Below are positions 54,012 through 62,728 of a stretch of 64,000 nt of DNA, one piece after another. The DNA is taken from contig NZ_JOIU01000013.1 in NCBI RefSeq assembly GCF_000720135.1, forward strand, positions 128,511 to 192,510, given 5' to 3'. A model generated the notes under the pieces. It did not search any database. It was not told where the DNA came from and was given only the letters and a program-made list of their open reading frames with translations. How positions within the stretch are numbered: the stretch's first letter is position 1; the number at the start of each line of letters is the position of its first letter. This DNA is from Streptomyces sp. NRRL S-1022. Lineage in GTDB: Bacteria; Actinomycetota; Actinomycetes; Streptomycetales; Streptomycetaceae. Made by a program: the position numbers and the translations under genes.

Positions 54012-55967
54012 TCAGCCGATCTGCGCGTTCTTGGAGACGGTGACCTGGTCGATGTCGGAGGTGCGGACCGTGACGGCGATCTTCCAGTCGCCGGCCATGG
54101 GGATCTGCACGCCGTTCGCCGACCAGTGGCCGGTGGCGATGTGGTCGGGGTTCACGGGGAGCGGGCCGATCTTCTTCGCCTCCAGGGTGAAGGCGAGCTT
54201 CACCTCGGGGACGTCGAAGGCCCGGCCGTTGCGCCGCTGGACGTAGACGTGCATCTCGTTGCCGCCCACGCGCGCGGGGTCGAGGTCGATGCTGACGACG
54301 CCCTTGCCGTCGGCGCCGCCGGTGTCGAAGGGCATGTCCAGGGTGAGCGCGCCGGACGTCGCCGAGGTGTCGGAGCCGGCCGACGCGGAGGTGGCCGCCT
54401 TGGCCTCCTGCTCGGTGCGGCCCGGCTCGGTCTGGGTCAGCGCGGTGGTGACGGCGAGCAGCACGAGGGCGACGCCGGCCTCGGCGAGCACCGAGCGGCG
54501 CAGGCCGAAGCGGTTCGGGTCGGCGTCGCGCAGCCGCTTCTCGCGGGCGGCGTCGACGGCCGCGCGCTGCCGGGCGAGCTGGGCGGCCCGTCCGGAGTCG
54601 CCGGCGCCGGTGCCGCCGCCGGCCTTGCCGCCGCCGCCGGCCTTGCCGCCGCCGGCGGCCGGCTGCGCGGCGGTGACCTGCTCCTTGCGGGCTTGGGCCT
54701 GGGTCGTGCGCGACGCCTTCCCGGAGCGGGTGACCGGGTCGGTGAGCCGGCCCGTCCAGCGCCGGGACACGGCCGCGATACCGACCAGCACCGCCACCAG
54801 GGCGATCTTGACAAGCAGCAGCTGTCCGTAACGGGTCTCGGTGAACGCCGACCAGGAGCCGAGCTGCCGCCAGGACTGGTAGACGCCGGTGACCACGAGG
54901 GCGAGGACGGAACCGAAGGCCACCCGGGAGTAGCGCCGTACGGCGGCGGCCTCGACCGGGGTGTCGGCGGGCGCCCGGTACAGGGCGGTCAGCAGGGTGG
55001 TGAGGCCGCCCAGCCAGGCGGCGACGGCCAGCAGGTGGACGACGTCGACCGGCATGGCGAGGCCCGGCTGGAGCCCGGTGGAGGCGTGCTCGGCCATGGC
55101 CCAGCTGGCCGCGAGCCCGGCCGCGACGACCACTCCGCCGACCGCGAGCCCGAAGGTCAGGTCGCGCTTGTCCTGGTCCTCCTCGCGGCGGGTGTAGGTG
55201 CCGAAGAGGACGGCGACGAACAGCGCGGCGGCGGCGAGCAGCAGCAGCCGGGAGACCAGGGCGGCACCGGTCTTGGTCTGGAGCACCTGGCCGAGCAGGT
55301 CGAGGTCGAAGACGTCGGCGAACTTGCCGGAGGTGGTGTACGCACCGCGCAGGAGCAGCAGCCACAGGGTGGCCGCGGTCAGCGCCACCCAGCCGCCGAC
55401 GACCAGCCGCTGCAGGGGCCGTACGCCTGCGCCGCGCTGCCAGCAGGCGAGGACGAAGGCCGCGCCGCCGGCGAGCACGATGAAGCCGGCGTACGACACG
55501 TACCGCCCGAACGCGTAGAGCCCGCCCACCACTCCGCCGCCGGCGGCCGGTCCGGTGCCGGAGACGACGGTCGGCGAGGGCGCCCCGACGGAGAAGGTGT
55601 AGGCGCCGGCGACGGGGTGGCTGTCGGCGGAGACGACCTGGTAGGTGACGGTGTAGGTGCCCTTGGCGAGGCCGCTCTTGAGCTGCACGGCGTACGTCGT
55701 CCCGCTCACGTTGGCGGGGCTGCCCGTCTGCACCGGCCTGCCCTTGGGGTCGAGGACGCGCAGGGAGTCGTCGTTCATCGCCACCTTCTCGGAGAAGGTG
55801 AGCGACACCTGGGTGGGCGCCTTGTCGGCCACCACCCCCTGTGCGGGGTCGCTGCCGGTCAGCGCCGCGTGGGCGGAGGCCGGTCCGGCGCCCGCCAGCA
55901 GCGCACCGGTGACGGCGATGAACAGCAGCACCAGGATCCGCAGGCGGGGGGTGATGGTCCGGGTCAC
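54012..55967 (-). CDS. CopC-CopD fusion copper protein
   Basis: 651 aa. Signal peptide (1-32), then a CopC domain whose mature N-terminus is HAALTGSDPAQG (the Cu-binding His) and which has the second His in VSADSHPVAGAYTFSVG; a Pro/Gly linker; a CopD membrane domain of about eight helices (150-430); a cytoplasmic Gly/Lys-rich loop; a last helix and an extracytoplasmic domain (about 530-651) of YtkA-like beta type. Likely copper import or delivery. The GTG at 55967 follows GGGAGGG. Confidence 0.9.
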   Translation of the reverse strand: MTRTITPRLRILVLLFIAVTGALLAGAGPASAHAALTGSDPAQGVVADKAPTQVSLTFSEKVAMNDDSLRVLDPKGRPVQTGSPANVSGTTYAVQLKSGLAKGTYTVTYQVVSADSHPVAGAYTFSVGAPSPTVVSGTGPAAGGGVVGGLYAFGRYVSYAGFIVLAGGAAFVLACWQRGAGVRPLQRLVVGGWVALTAATLWLLLLRGAYTTSGKFADVFDLDLLGQVLQTKTGAALVSRLLLLAAAALFVAVLFGTYTRREEDQDKRDLTFGLAVGGVVVAAGLAASWAMAEHASTGLQPGLAMPVDVVHLLAVAAWLGGLTTLLTALYRAPADTPVEAAAVRRYSRVAFGSVLALVVTGVYQSWRQLGSWSAFTETRYGQLLLVKIALVAVLVGIAAVSRRWTGRLTDPVTRSGKASRTTQAQARKEQVTAAQPAAGGGKAGGGGKAGGGTGAGDSGRAAQLARQRAAVDAAREKRLRDADPNRFGLRRSVLAEAGVALVLLAVTTALTQTEPGRTEQEAKAATSASAGSDTSATSGALTLDMPFDTGGADGKGVVSIDLDPARVGGNEMHVYVQRRNGRAFDVPEVKLAFTLEAKKIGPLPVNPDHIATGHWSANGVQIPMAGDWKIAVTVRTSDIDQVTVSKNAQIG

Positions 55968-55980
55968 GGTGGTCCCTCCC

Positions 55981-56445
55981 TCAGTGGCCGGTCGACGGGT
56001 TGTACGTGGTGGGCCTCACCGGCATCTCGACGGTGAGGGACCCGGACTTGGCGAAGCCGAGCTTCAGGGTGACCTTCTGGCCCTGCTTCGGCGCCCGCTT
56101 CAGCTTCTCGAACATCAGGTGGTTGCCGCCGCTGCGGAACACCAGTCGTCCGTGGGCCGGTATGGGGAAGGAGGACTTCTCCGTCATGGCCCCGCCGGTC
56201 GTGCTGTGCATGGTGACCTCGCCGGCGACGTCACTGCTGACCGAGGTCAGCTCGTCCCCGGTGCCGCCCTTGTTGGTGATCGTCAGGAACCCGGCGGCCA
56301 TGTCGGCGGAGACGGGCTGGGGCATGTAGGAGGCGCTGACGGACAGTTCGGCCCGCTCCGGGCCCGCGCCGGAGCCCGAGCAGCCGGTGAGGGCCAGGGT
56401 GCCGGTGAGCGCGCCCGCGGTCAGGACGGCGGTCCGACGCCTCAC
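55981..56445 (-). CDS. PCuAC copper chaperone lipoprotein (ECuC-type)
   Basis: 154 aa lipoprotein with lipobox LTGC (Cys near 22). The copper motif H(M)X10MX21HXM is visible as MHSTTGGAM...RSGGNHLMF, with Met and His ligands. Hands copper to the Sco protein for cytochrome oxidase (S. lividans knowledge). GTG 56445 overlaps the sco stop by 4 nt, so the two are coupled. Confidence 0.92.
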   Translation of the reverse strand: MRRRTAVLTAGALTGTLALTGCSGSGAGPERAELSVSASYMPQPVSADMAAGFLTITNKGGTGDELTSVSSDVAGEVTMHSTTGGAMTEKSSFPIPAHGRLVFRSGGNHLMFEKLKRAPKQGQKVTLKLGFAKSGSLTVEMPVRPTTYNPSTGH

Positions 56446-57095
56446 GGCTTGGCTCCCTCGACGAGCTTGGGCAGGTCCTTGGTGTACTCGTCGACCGTGG
56501 TGTCCTCGCCGTAGAGGACGTAACCGGCGTCGGTCTTCGGGGAGAAGGCGATGACCTGGGTGCCGTGCACGGAGACGAGCTTGCCGTTCTTGTCCTTCGT
56601 GGTCGGCTCCACGGAGATGCCCAGGGACCGGGCGCCGGCCTGGATCCTGGCGAAGTCGCCGGTCAGGCCGATGAACCGGGGGTCGATGCCCTTGAGCCAC
56701 TTGCCCAGCTCGGCGGGGGTGTCACGGCCGGGGTCGGTGGTGACGAACACCACCCGCAGGTCGTCCTGCTCGGCCTTGGGCAGCGCCTTCTTGGCGACGG
56801 CGATGTTGCTCATCGTCGTCGGGCAGATGTCGGGGCAGTGGGTGTAGCCGAAGTAGACGAGGGTCGGGTGGCCCGCGGTCTCCTTGCGCAGGTCGTACTG
56901 CTTGCCGCGGGTGTCGGTGAGGACCAGGGCCGGCTTGGTGAAGGGCTGGTCGAGGACGGTGGCGGCCTTGCCCGTGCCGGATCCTCCCGAGACCACGGCG
57001 ACCGGCGACCCGGAGTCGTCCCCGGTGCCGCAGGCGGACAGGGTCAGGGTGGCGGCGGCGAGCAGCACGGCCGCGGTGAGCGTCTTCTTGCGCAT
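56442..57095 (-). CDS. sco: Sco1/SenC copper chaperone lipoprotein
   Basis: 217 aa. Lipobox LSAC (Cys near 22), thioredoxin fold with the copper site CPDIC in YTHCPDICPTTM and the third ligand His in SVHGTQVIAF. Delivers copper to the CuA site of cytochrome c oxidase; in S. lividans it also affects development at low copper. First gene of a tight set with PCuAC, CopCD and DtpA; the next upstream gene is 104 nt away. Confidence 0.94.
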   Translation of the reverse strand: MRKKTLTAAVLLAAATLTLSACGTGDDSGSPVAVVSGGSGTGKAATVLDQPFTKPALVLTDTRGKQYDLRKETAGHPTLVYFGYTHCPDICPTTMSNIAVAKKALPKAEQDDLRVVFVTTDPGRDTPAELGKWLKGIDPRFIGLTGDFARIQAGARSLGISVEPTTKDKNGKLVSVHGTQVIAFSPKTDAGYVLYGEDTTVDEYTKDLPKLVEGAKP

Positions 57096-57199
57096 AGAAA
57101 AATGTCCCAGATGTGTGAACTCCGGCGCGCACCGGGGTCGGGCGGGGCGTCGTGTGACGGCCTCGCGCGACGCCCGGTGCGCGCGGCGGAAGGAAAGGC

Positions 57200-57922
57200 T
57201 CAGGCGGCGGTCCGGCGGCGGCCCGCGAGGACGCCGTAGGCCACGCCGGCGACACCGATGACGATGCCGACCACGCCGAGCACGCGTGCGGTGGTGTCAC
57301 TGTCGCTGCCGGAGTCCCCGGCGGCGGCCGTCTTCCCGGTCTTCTCGGCGGTGTTCTCGGCGCTCGCCGTGCCGTGGTGGTCGTCGGTGGCGGCGGACAG
57401 CTCCAGGACCGGCGCCGGGTTCTCCGGCTCGTCCTTGCCCTCCTGCGGCACCTCGATCCAGCGCACGACCTCCTTGTCGGAGTACGTCTGGACCGCCTTG
57501 AAGACCAGTTCGTCGGTGTTCTCGGGCAGGGCGCCCAGGGAGAGCGGGAACTTCTGGAAGTAGCCGGGCTCGATGCCCTTGCCGTCGGCGGTCCAGGTGA
57601 CCTTGCTGACGGCCTCGTCGATCTTCTCGCCGTGCATGGTCAGCGGCTTGGCCAGCTTGGACTTGGTGACCTCGGCCTTCCAGCCGGGGACCGGCTGCGG
57701 CATCACCGAGGCGATCGGGTGCTCGGCCGGGAGGTTCACCTCGACCTTGGTGGTCGAGGCGTTGTCGCGCTCGTTGGGGACCTTGAAGTCCACGACCGCG
57801 TAGCCGCCCTTGGCCGCGGGGCCCTCGGGCTGCACGGAGACGTGCGCGAAGGCGGGGGCGGACAGGGCCAGGACGGCCGTACCCGCGGCGGCAGCGGCGG
57901 CGGCGATACGAGAAGCCTTCAT
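57200..57922 (-). CDS. YcnI-like copper-binding membrane-anchored protein
   Basis: 240 aa. Signal peptide to about residue 26, then mature HVSVQPEGPAAKGGY, whose N-terminal His fits the copper histidine brace of YcnI (DUF1775). Domain to about 175, Asp/Glu/Thr-rich linker, and a C-terminal helix VVGIVIGVAGVAYGVLAG followed by RRR, so it stays in the membrane. ATG 57922 is clear. Same strand as the sco operon; a copper link is inferred. Confidence 0.9.
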   Translation of the reverse strand: MKASRIAAAAAAAGTAVLALSAPAFAHVSVQPEGPAAKGGYAVVDFKVPNERDNASTTKVEVNLPAEHPIASVMPQPVPGWKAEVTKSKLAKPLTMHGEKIDEAVSKVTWTADGKGIEPGYFQKFPLSLGALPENTDELVFKAVQTYSDKEVVRWIEVPQEGKDEPENPAPVLELSAATDDHHGTASAENTAEKTGKTAAAGDSGSDSDTTARVLGVVGIVIGVAGVAYGVLAGRRRTAA

Positions 57923-58083
57923 GGAAGGAAGCACTCCACTCTGAGTGAGGTCCGGTGGTGAAAGGGGATACGCGCGCGAGGGGCCGGCGTCTTGGCCGAG
58001 CCGCGGCACATGTGCGCACGCGCGCGTGCCGCACGACGGCGGCGCACCGGGTTCCGTGTCCGTGGAGGGGAGCGGTGGCCGCG

Positions 58084-58914
58084 TCAGGCGGCGAGGAGGA
58101 AGGCGGCGGCGGGCGGGCCGCGCCGGATCACCGTGTGCTGGAGGACGGCGGTGTGCGGGGCCGGTGTCTCGTCCCGGTCGGGGCGCGGGCCGCGACGGCC
58201 GGCCTCGGCGGCGGGGAGCAGCCCGGCGCACAGGACGCGTGCCAGCGCGAGCGCGGCGCGCAGGGAGCGGACGAGCGCCCCCTCCGCGACTCCATGCACC
58301 GACAGCTCGATGAGCCGCAGCACGGCCAGGTCCCCGCGGCGCAGCAGCCAGCCCGCGGCGAGGGCCGCGAGCACATGGCCCAGCAGCATCGGCAGCGAGG
58401 GCAGCAGGCCGGCCGAGGCGCCGGTGGCGTCGTGCGCGTGCTCCAGGGTGCCCAGGGCGGCCGTGGGCCGGCCGGCCCGGTCGACGAGGCGCGCGTCGAG
58501 CAGCAGCCGGAAGGCGTGTCCCGGGGTGACGGATGCCGGGGCCGACCCGCACAGCAGCCGGGTGGCCCGCTCGACCAGGGCGCTGTCGCTCAGCACCCCG
58601 CCCGTCGTCCCGGCCGGCATCCCGGCCATCGTGACCTGGTGCTGGCCCAGCCCGAACAGCGTGTGCAGCACGGTCTGGCCGAGGGCGAGGAGCGCGGCGA
58701 TGCCCGGCAGCGAGCGGGCCCGCCCGGCGAGCGGTGCCGCGGCCAGCAGGGCGCCGAGGAAGCCCGCACCGAGCGACCACAGCGGCACGCCCGCGCAGGA
58801 GGCCAGGGTGTGCCCGCACGCGGCCAGCGCGACACAGACCGCGGCGAACACCGCGGCCCGCAGGATCCGGAGCCCGGCTCCGGGACGCGCCGTGCGCGGG
58901 TGGGGGGCAGACAT
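58084..58914 (-). CDS. Hypothetical membrane protein next to ycnI
   Basis: 276 aa. Several hydrophobic segments: one after the N-terminus (AAVFAAVCVALAAC), two around 45-95 and one in LPMLLGHVLAALAAGWLL; scattered His residues (GLGQHQVTMAGM, EHAHDATG) suggest metal binding but do not prove it. ATG 58914 is chosen over an upstream one. Located upstream of ycnI, with which it may be transcribed. Family not recognised; the gene is conserved with ycnI in Streptomyces as I recall it. Confidence 0.72.
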   Translation of the reverse strand: MSAPHPRTARPGAGLRILRAAVFAAVCVALAACGHTLASCAGVPLWSLGAGFLGALLAAAPLAGRARSLPGIAALLALGQTVLHTLFGLGQHQVTMAGMPAGTTGGVLSDSALVERATRLLCGSAPASVTPGHAFRLLLDARLVDRAGRPTAALGTLEHAHDATGASAGLLPSLPMLLGHVLAALAAGWLLRRGDLAVLRLIELSVHGVAEGALVRSLRAALALARVLCAGLLPAAEAGRRGPRPDRDETPAPHTAVLQHTVIRRGPPAAAFLLAA

Positions 58915-59112
58915 GGCGGCCTCATCATCGCACTGCCGCGGTCCGCCGCCCACGGCAGGGCCCGCGGGTCCATCCTTGCGCGCCGCACCTCATACACCGA
59001 TTCCGCCCCAGGCGCATCGGCCGGACGGGCGGACCCATGGCGACGGAGTGCTTACGACCGCCTACGGGCGGCAATACGTAACGGTATGTCGAGCCGGCCA
59101 GGAGGCTGGAGC

Positions 59113-59556
59113 ATGAGCATCTGGTGGTCACTCCATCTGCGGCGCGAGGCCGCCAGCGTGCCGCTCGCCCGGCGGCTGCTGATCGGCACGATGGAGACGG
59201 CGGGCGTCGACCCGGACATCTCCTACGACCTGTCCGTCGCCCTGAGCGAGGCCTGCGCGAACGCCGTCGAGCACGGCGGGGACGCGGCGCCCGGCACCTC
59301 GGAGGCCTACCGGGTGACCGCCTATCTCGACGGCGAGAAGTGCCGTATCGAGGTCTGCGACTCCGGTCCCGGCCTCGCGCGCCCCCCGGACCCCCGGCCG
59401 GCCCGTCCGGACGCCGAGCACGGCCGCGGTCTCTGTCTGATCCGGGAACTCGCCGACCACGTCCACATCGGGGCCAGGCCCGGCCGGGGCGGCACGGTGG
59501 TCAGCTTCGACAAGATCCTGAAGTGGAAGAAGGATCCTTCACTGCTCACGGCGTGA
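59113..59556 (+). CDS. RsbW/SpoIIAB-like serine kinase (ATP-binding protein)
   Basis: 147-aa single GHKL ATPase domain: N-box ALSEACANAVEHGG, G1 box CDSGPG, G2 HGRGLCLI. This type works as an anti-sigma factor or as a switch kinase in Streptomyces. The ATG at 59113 follows AGGAGG. It overlaps the convergent MocR gene by 18 nt. A SpoIIE-type phosphatase nearby (62729) could be its opposite, but that link is only suggested by position. Confidence 0.9.
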   Translation: MSIWWSLHLRREAASVPLARRLLIGTMETAGVDPDISYDLSVALSEACANAVEHGGDAAPGTSEAYRVTAYLDGEKCRIEVCDSGPGLARPPDPRPARPDAEHGRGLCLIRELADHVHIGARPGRGGTVVSFDKILKWKKDPSLLTA

Positions 59557-60930
59557 GGGCCGGCGGGCCGGCTCCAGCACCCGCGCCAGCGCCTCCAGGG
59601 CCTCGGGGTACGACCGCTCCCGGGGCGTGCCGTAACCGACGACCAGTCCCTGCGGCCGGCCGGGGCCCGGGGCGTGCCAGTGCTCGCCGAGCGTGCCCAC
59701 CGCCAGGCCCTCCGCCTCCGCGCGGGCCAGCGCCTCGGCCTCGTCCGGCACCTCGACCAGCGCGTGCAGCCCGGCCGCGATCCCGCGCACGCTGCGCCGC
59801 GCCCCCAGCCGGTCCAGCAGCTGGTCCCGGCGCCGCCGGTAGCGCAGCCGGCACGCGCGCACGTGCCGGTCGTAGGCGTGGCTGTCGATCAGCTCGGCGA
59901 GGGCGAGCTGGCCGATGGTCTCGGTGTGGTGGTCGCTGTGCAGCTTGGCGTCGGCGACCGCGTCGACCAGGTGCGGGGGCAGCACCATCCAGCCGAGGCG
60001 GAGCGCGGGGCCGAGCGTCTTGGAGGCGGTGCCCAGGTAGACGACCTGGCCCGGTGCCATGCCCTGCAGGGCGCCGACCGGCTGCCGGTCGTAGCGGAAC
60101 TCGCCGTCGTAGTCGTCCTCGACGATCAGGCCGCCCCGCGCGCGGGCCCAGTCGGTGAGCGCCCGGCGCCGCTCGGGGTGCAGGGTCACCCCGGTCGGGT
60201 ACTGGTGGGCCGGCGTGACCACCACGGCCGCCGCCCCGCCCAGCTCCTCGGGGCGCACCCCGCGCGAGTCGACCGGGACCGGCAGGACCGTTCCGCCGTT
60301 GTGCCGCACCACCTGCCGGTGGAAGGGCAGCCCCGGGTCCTCCATGGCGACGGCGGCGCCGTCCAGCACGCGCGTGAGCAGCGCGAGGCCCTGCACGTAC
60401 CCGGAGGTGACGACGATCCGCTCCGGCGGCGCGAGCACCCCGCGAGCCCGGCCCAGGTAGCCGGAGAGCGCGGTGCGCAGCTCGATCCGGCCGCGCGGGT
60501 CACCGTAGTCGTACGCCAGCGAGGGGGCCGTCGCTATGGCCCGGCGCAGCGCGCGCAGCCAGGCGGCCGCCGGGAACGCGCCGACGTCCGGGCTGCCCGG
60601 GCGCAGGTCGAAACGCGGCGCCCGCGCGTGGGCGCGCGCCTGCGGCGCCTCGGCGTCCACGGCCGGGAGTTCGGCGACCCGGGTGCCGGACCCCTGGCGG
60701 GCGGTCAGGTACCCCTCCGCGACCAGCTGGTCGTACGCCGCCTTGGCGGTCCCCCGGGAGATCCCCAGCTCGGCCGCGAGCCGCCGGGTGGCGGGCAGCC
60801 GGGTGCCGGGGACGAGCCGCCCGTCGCGCACGGCGTCCCTGAGCGCCCGCTCCAGGCCCACTCGGCGGCCGTCCGCCGCGTCCGGTTCCAGATGCAGGTC
60901 GACACCGACCCCGGACCAGAAGTCGTCCAC
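59539..60930 (-). CDS. MocR-family regulator (GntR DNA-binding + aminotransferase-like domain)
   Basis: 463 aa. N-terminal GntR-type winged helix (about 20-85: LPATRRLAAELGISRGTAKA, then AEGYLTARQGSGTRV), then an aminotransferase fold with SGYVQGLALL, EDPGLPFHRQ, VTPAHQYPTGV and the PLP lysine in LGTASKTLGPALRLG. PdxR-like regulators use PLP to control vitamin B6 genes, but no pdx gene lies next to it. GTG 60930 with GGGGGTGGG upstream. Its end overlaps the RsbW-like gene. Confidence 0.9.
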   Translation of the reverse strand: MDDFWSGVGVDLHLEPDAADGRRVGLERALRDAVRDGRLVPGTRLPATRRLAAELGISRGTAKAAYDQLVAEGYLTARQGSGTRVAELPAVDAEAPQARAHARAPRFDLRPGSPDVGAFPAAAWLRALRRAIATAPSLAYDYGDPRGRIELRTALSGYLGRARGVLAPPERIVVTSGYVQGLALLTRVLDGAAVAMEDPGLPFHRQVVRHNGGTVLPVPVDSRGVRPEELGGAAAVVVTPAHQYPTGVTLHPERRRALTDWARARGGLIVEDDYDGEFRYDRQPVGALQGMAPGQVVYLGTASKTLGPALRLGWMVLPPHLVDAVADAKLHSDHHTETIGQLALAELIDSHAYDRHVRACRLRYRRRRDQLLDRLGARRSVRGIAAGLHALVEVPDEAEALARAEAEGLAVGTLGEHWHAPGPGRPQGLVVGYGTPRERSYPEALEALARVLEPARRPSRREQ

Positions 60931-61034
60931 GTATCCCACCCCCGTCAGTGCCCGCGCCCCGAGGGGCGCGGGACTGTGTCGATATGCGGCTCCCCCGCGC
61001 GGGCGCGACCGGCCACGGCGAGACCAGCACGCCA

Positions 61035-61066
61035 AATGGCCGGGCACCTCCCGGTACCCGGCCATT
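61035..61066 (-). terminator. Terminator after pepP
   Basis: AATGGCCGGG (61035-61044) pairs with CCCGGCCATT (61057-61066), 10 bp with a 12-nt loop, starting 11 nt past the pepP stop on the minus strand; a TTTGG follows. Confidence 0.85.
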
Positions 61067-61076
61067 CAAACGCACA

Positions 61077-62561
61077 TCAGCCCTTCAGTGCGGCCATCCA
61101 CGCCTCGACCTCGTCCGAGCGGCGGGGCAGGCCCGCCGAGAGGTTCGTGTTGCCGTCCTCGGTCACCAGGATGTCGTCCTCGATCCGGACGCCGATGCCC
61201 CGGTACTCCTCCGGCACGGTCAGGTCGTCGGCCTGGAAGTACAGCCCCGGCTCGACGGTGAGCACCATGCCCGGCTCCAGCACGCCGTCCACGTACGTCT
61301 CGGTCCGCGCGGCGGCGCAGTCGTGGACGTCCATGCCGAGCATGTGCCCGGTGCCGTGCAGGGTCCAGCGGCGCTGCAGGCCCAGCTCCAGGACGCGCTC
61401 GACCGGGCCCTCGACCAGGCCCCACTCGACGAGCTTCTCGGTCAGCACGCGCTGCGCGGCGTCGTGGAAGTCGCGGTACTTGGCGCCCGGCTGCACGGCC
61501 GCGATGCCGGCCTCCTGGGCCTCGTACACGGCGTCGTAGATCTTCTTCTGGATCTCGCTGTACGTGCCGTTCACCGGCAGCGTGCGCGTGACGTCGGCGG
61601 TGTACAGCGTGTGCGTCTCCACGCCGGCGTCGAGCAGCAGCAGGTCGCCGGAGCGGACCGGGCCGTCGTTGCGCACCCAGTGCAGGGTGCAGGCGTGCGG
61701 GCCGGCCGCGCAGATGGAGCCGTAGCCGACGTCGTTGCCCTCCACGCGCGCGCGGAGGAAGAAGGTGCCCTCGATGTAGCGCTCGCTCGTCGCCTCGGCC
61801 TTGTCGAGGACCTTGACGACGTCCTCGAAGCCGCGGACGGTCGAGTCGACCGCCTTCTGCAGCTCGCCGATCTCGAAGCCGTCCTTGACCAGCCGCATCT
61901 CGGAGAGGAAGACGCGCAGTTCCTCGTCGCGCTCGGCGGTGACCTTGTCGGTCAGGGCCGCCTCGATGCCGGCGTCGTAGCCGCGCACCACGCGGACGGG
62001 GCCGGTGGCCTCGCGGAGCGCGTCGGCCAGCTCGCGCACGTCGGCGGCCGGGATGCCGTACAGCGCCTCGGACTCGGTGAGGGAGTGGCGGCGGCCGACC
62101 CACAGCTCGCCCTGGCCGGAGAGCCAGAACTCGCCGTTCTCGCGGTTCGAGCGGGGCAGGAGGTAGATCGTCTCCTCGTGGCCGCCGTCCTTCGGTTCCA
62201 GGACCAGGACGCCGTCCTCGGTCTGGTTGCCGGTGAGGTAGGCGTACTCGACGGAGGCGCGGAAGGGGTACTCGGTGTCGTTCGAGCGGGTCTTCAGGTT
62301 GCCCGCCGGGATCACCAGGCGCTCGCCCGGGAAGCGGGCGGAGAGCGCCGCGCGCCGGCGCGCGGTCTCGGCGGCCTGCGGGACCGGCTGAAGGTCGCGC
62401 AGCTCCGTGTCGGCCCAGCCGGACTGCATGTTCTCGGCCAGCTCGTCGGAGACGCCCGGGTACAGGCCGTTCTTCCGCTGCTTGACGGTCTCCTCGGCCT
62501 CGGTCTCCGGGCCCTCCGCGGTGGCGGAGTCAGGGACAGCCGGGTTGAGCTCGTCGGACAC
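61077..62561 (-). CDS. pepP: Aminopeptidase P (Xaa-Pro aminopeptidase)
   Basis: 494 aa M24B peptidase: N-terminal creatinase domain (about 60-200), catalytic pita-bread domain after it. Metal ligands: Asp in LLLLDAGVETHT, Asp in YTADVTRTL, His in HGTGHMLGMDVHD, Glu in VEPGLYF and Glu in GVRIEDDILV. Removes the first residue before proline. GTG 62561 with GAGGAGGATC upstream. Ends at the terminator at 61035. Confidence 0.95.
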   Translation of the reverse strand: MSDELNPAVPDSATAEGPETEAEETVKQRKNGLYPGVSDELAENMQSGWADTELRDLQPVPQAAETARRRAALSARFPGERLVIPAGNLKTRSNDTEYPFRASVEYAYLTGNQTEDGVLVLEPKDGGHEETIYLLPRSNRENGEFWLSGQGELWVGRRHSLTESEALYGIPAADVRELADALREATGPVRVVRGYDAGIEAALTDKVTAERDEELRVFLSEMRLVKDGFEIGELQKAVDSTVRGFEDVVKVLDKAEATSERYIEGTFFLRARVEGNDVGYGSICAAGPHACTLHWVRNDGPVRSGDLLLLDAGVETHTLYTADVTRTLPVNGTYSEIQKKIYDAVYEAQEAGIAAVQPGAKYRDFHDAAQRVLTEKLVEWGLVEGPVERVLELGLQRRWTLHGTGHMLGMDVHDCAAARTETYVDGVLEPGMVLTVEPGLYFQADDLTVPEEYRGIGVRIEDDILVTEDGNTNLSAGLPRRSDEVEAWMAALKG

Positions 62562-62728
62562 GTGATCCTCCTCGATACGCCATTGATCTCCCCCGGGGCC
62601 CGCGGCGCTCCTGCTTGTGGCCGAGCGGGGACCTCCATCATCGTACGGTCGTACCGGGAGCGGGCGGGGTCGGATGACCTGTTATGCCCGGTCATGCCGA
62701 CACGCCCGGGCCCGGGTCCGCGGCCTCC

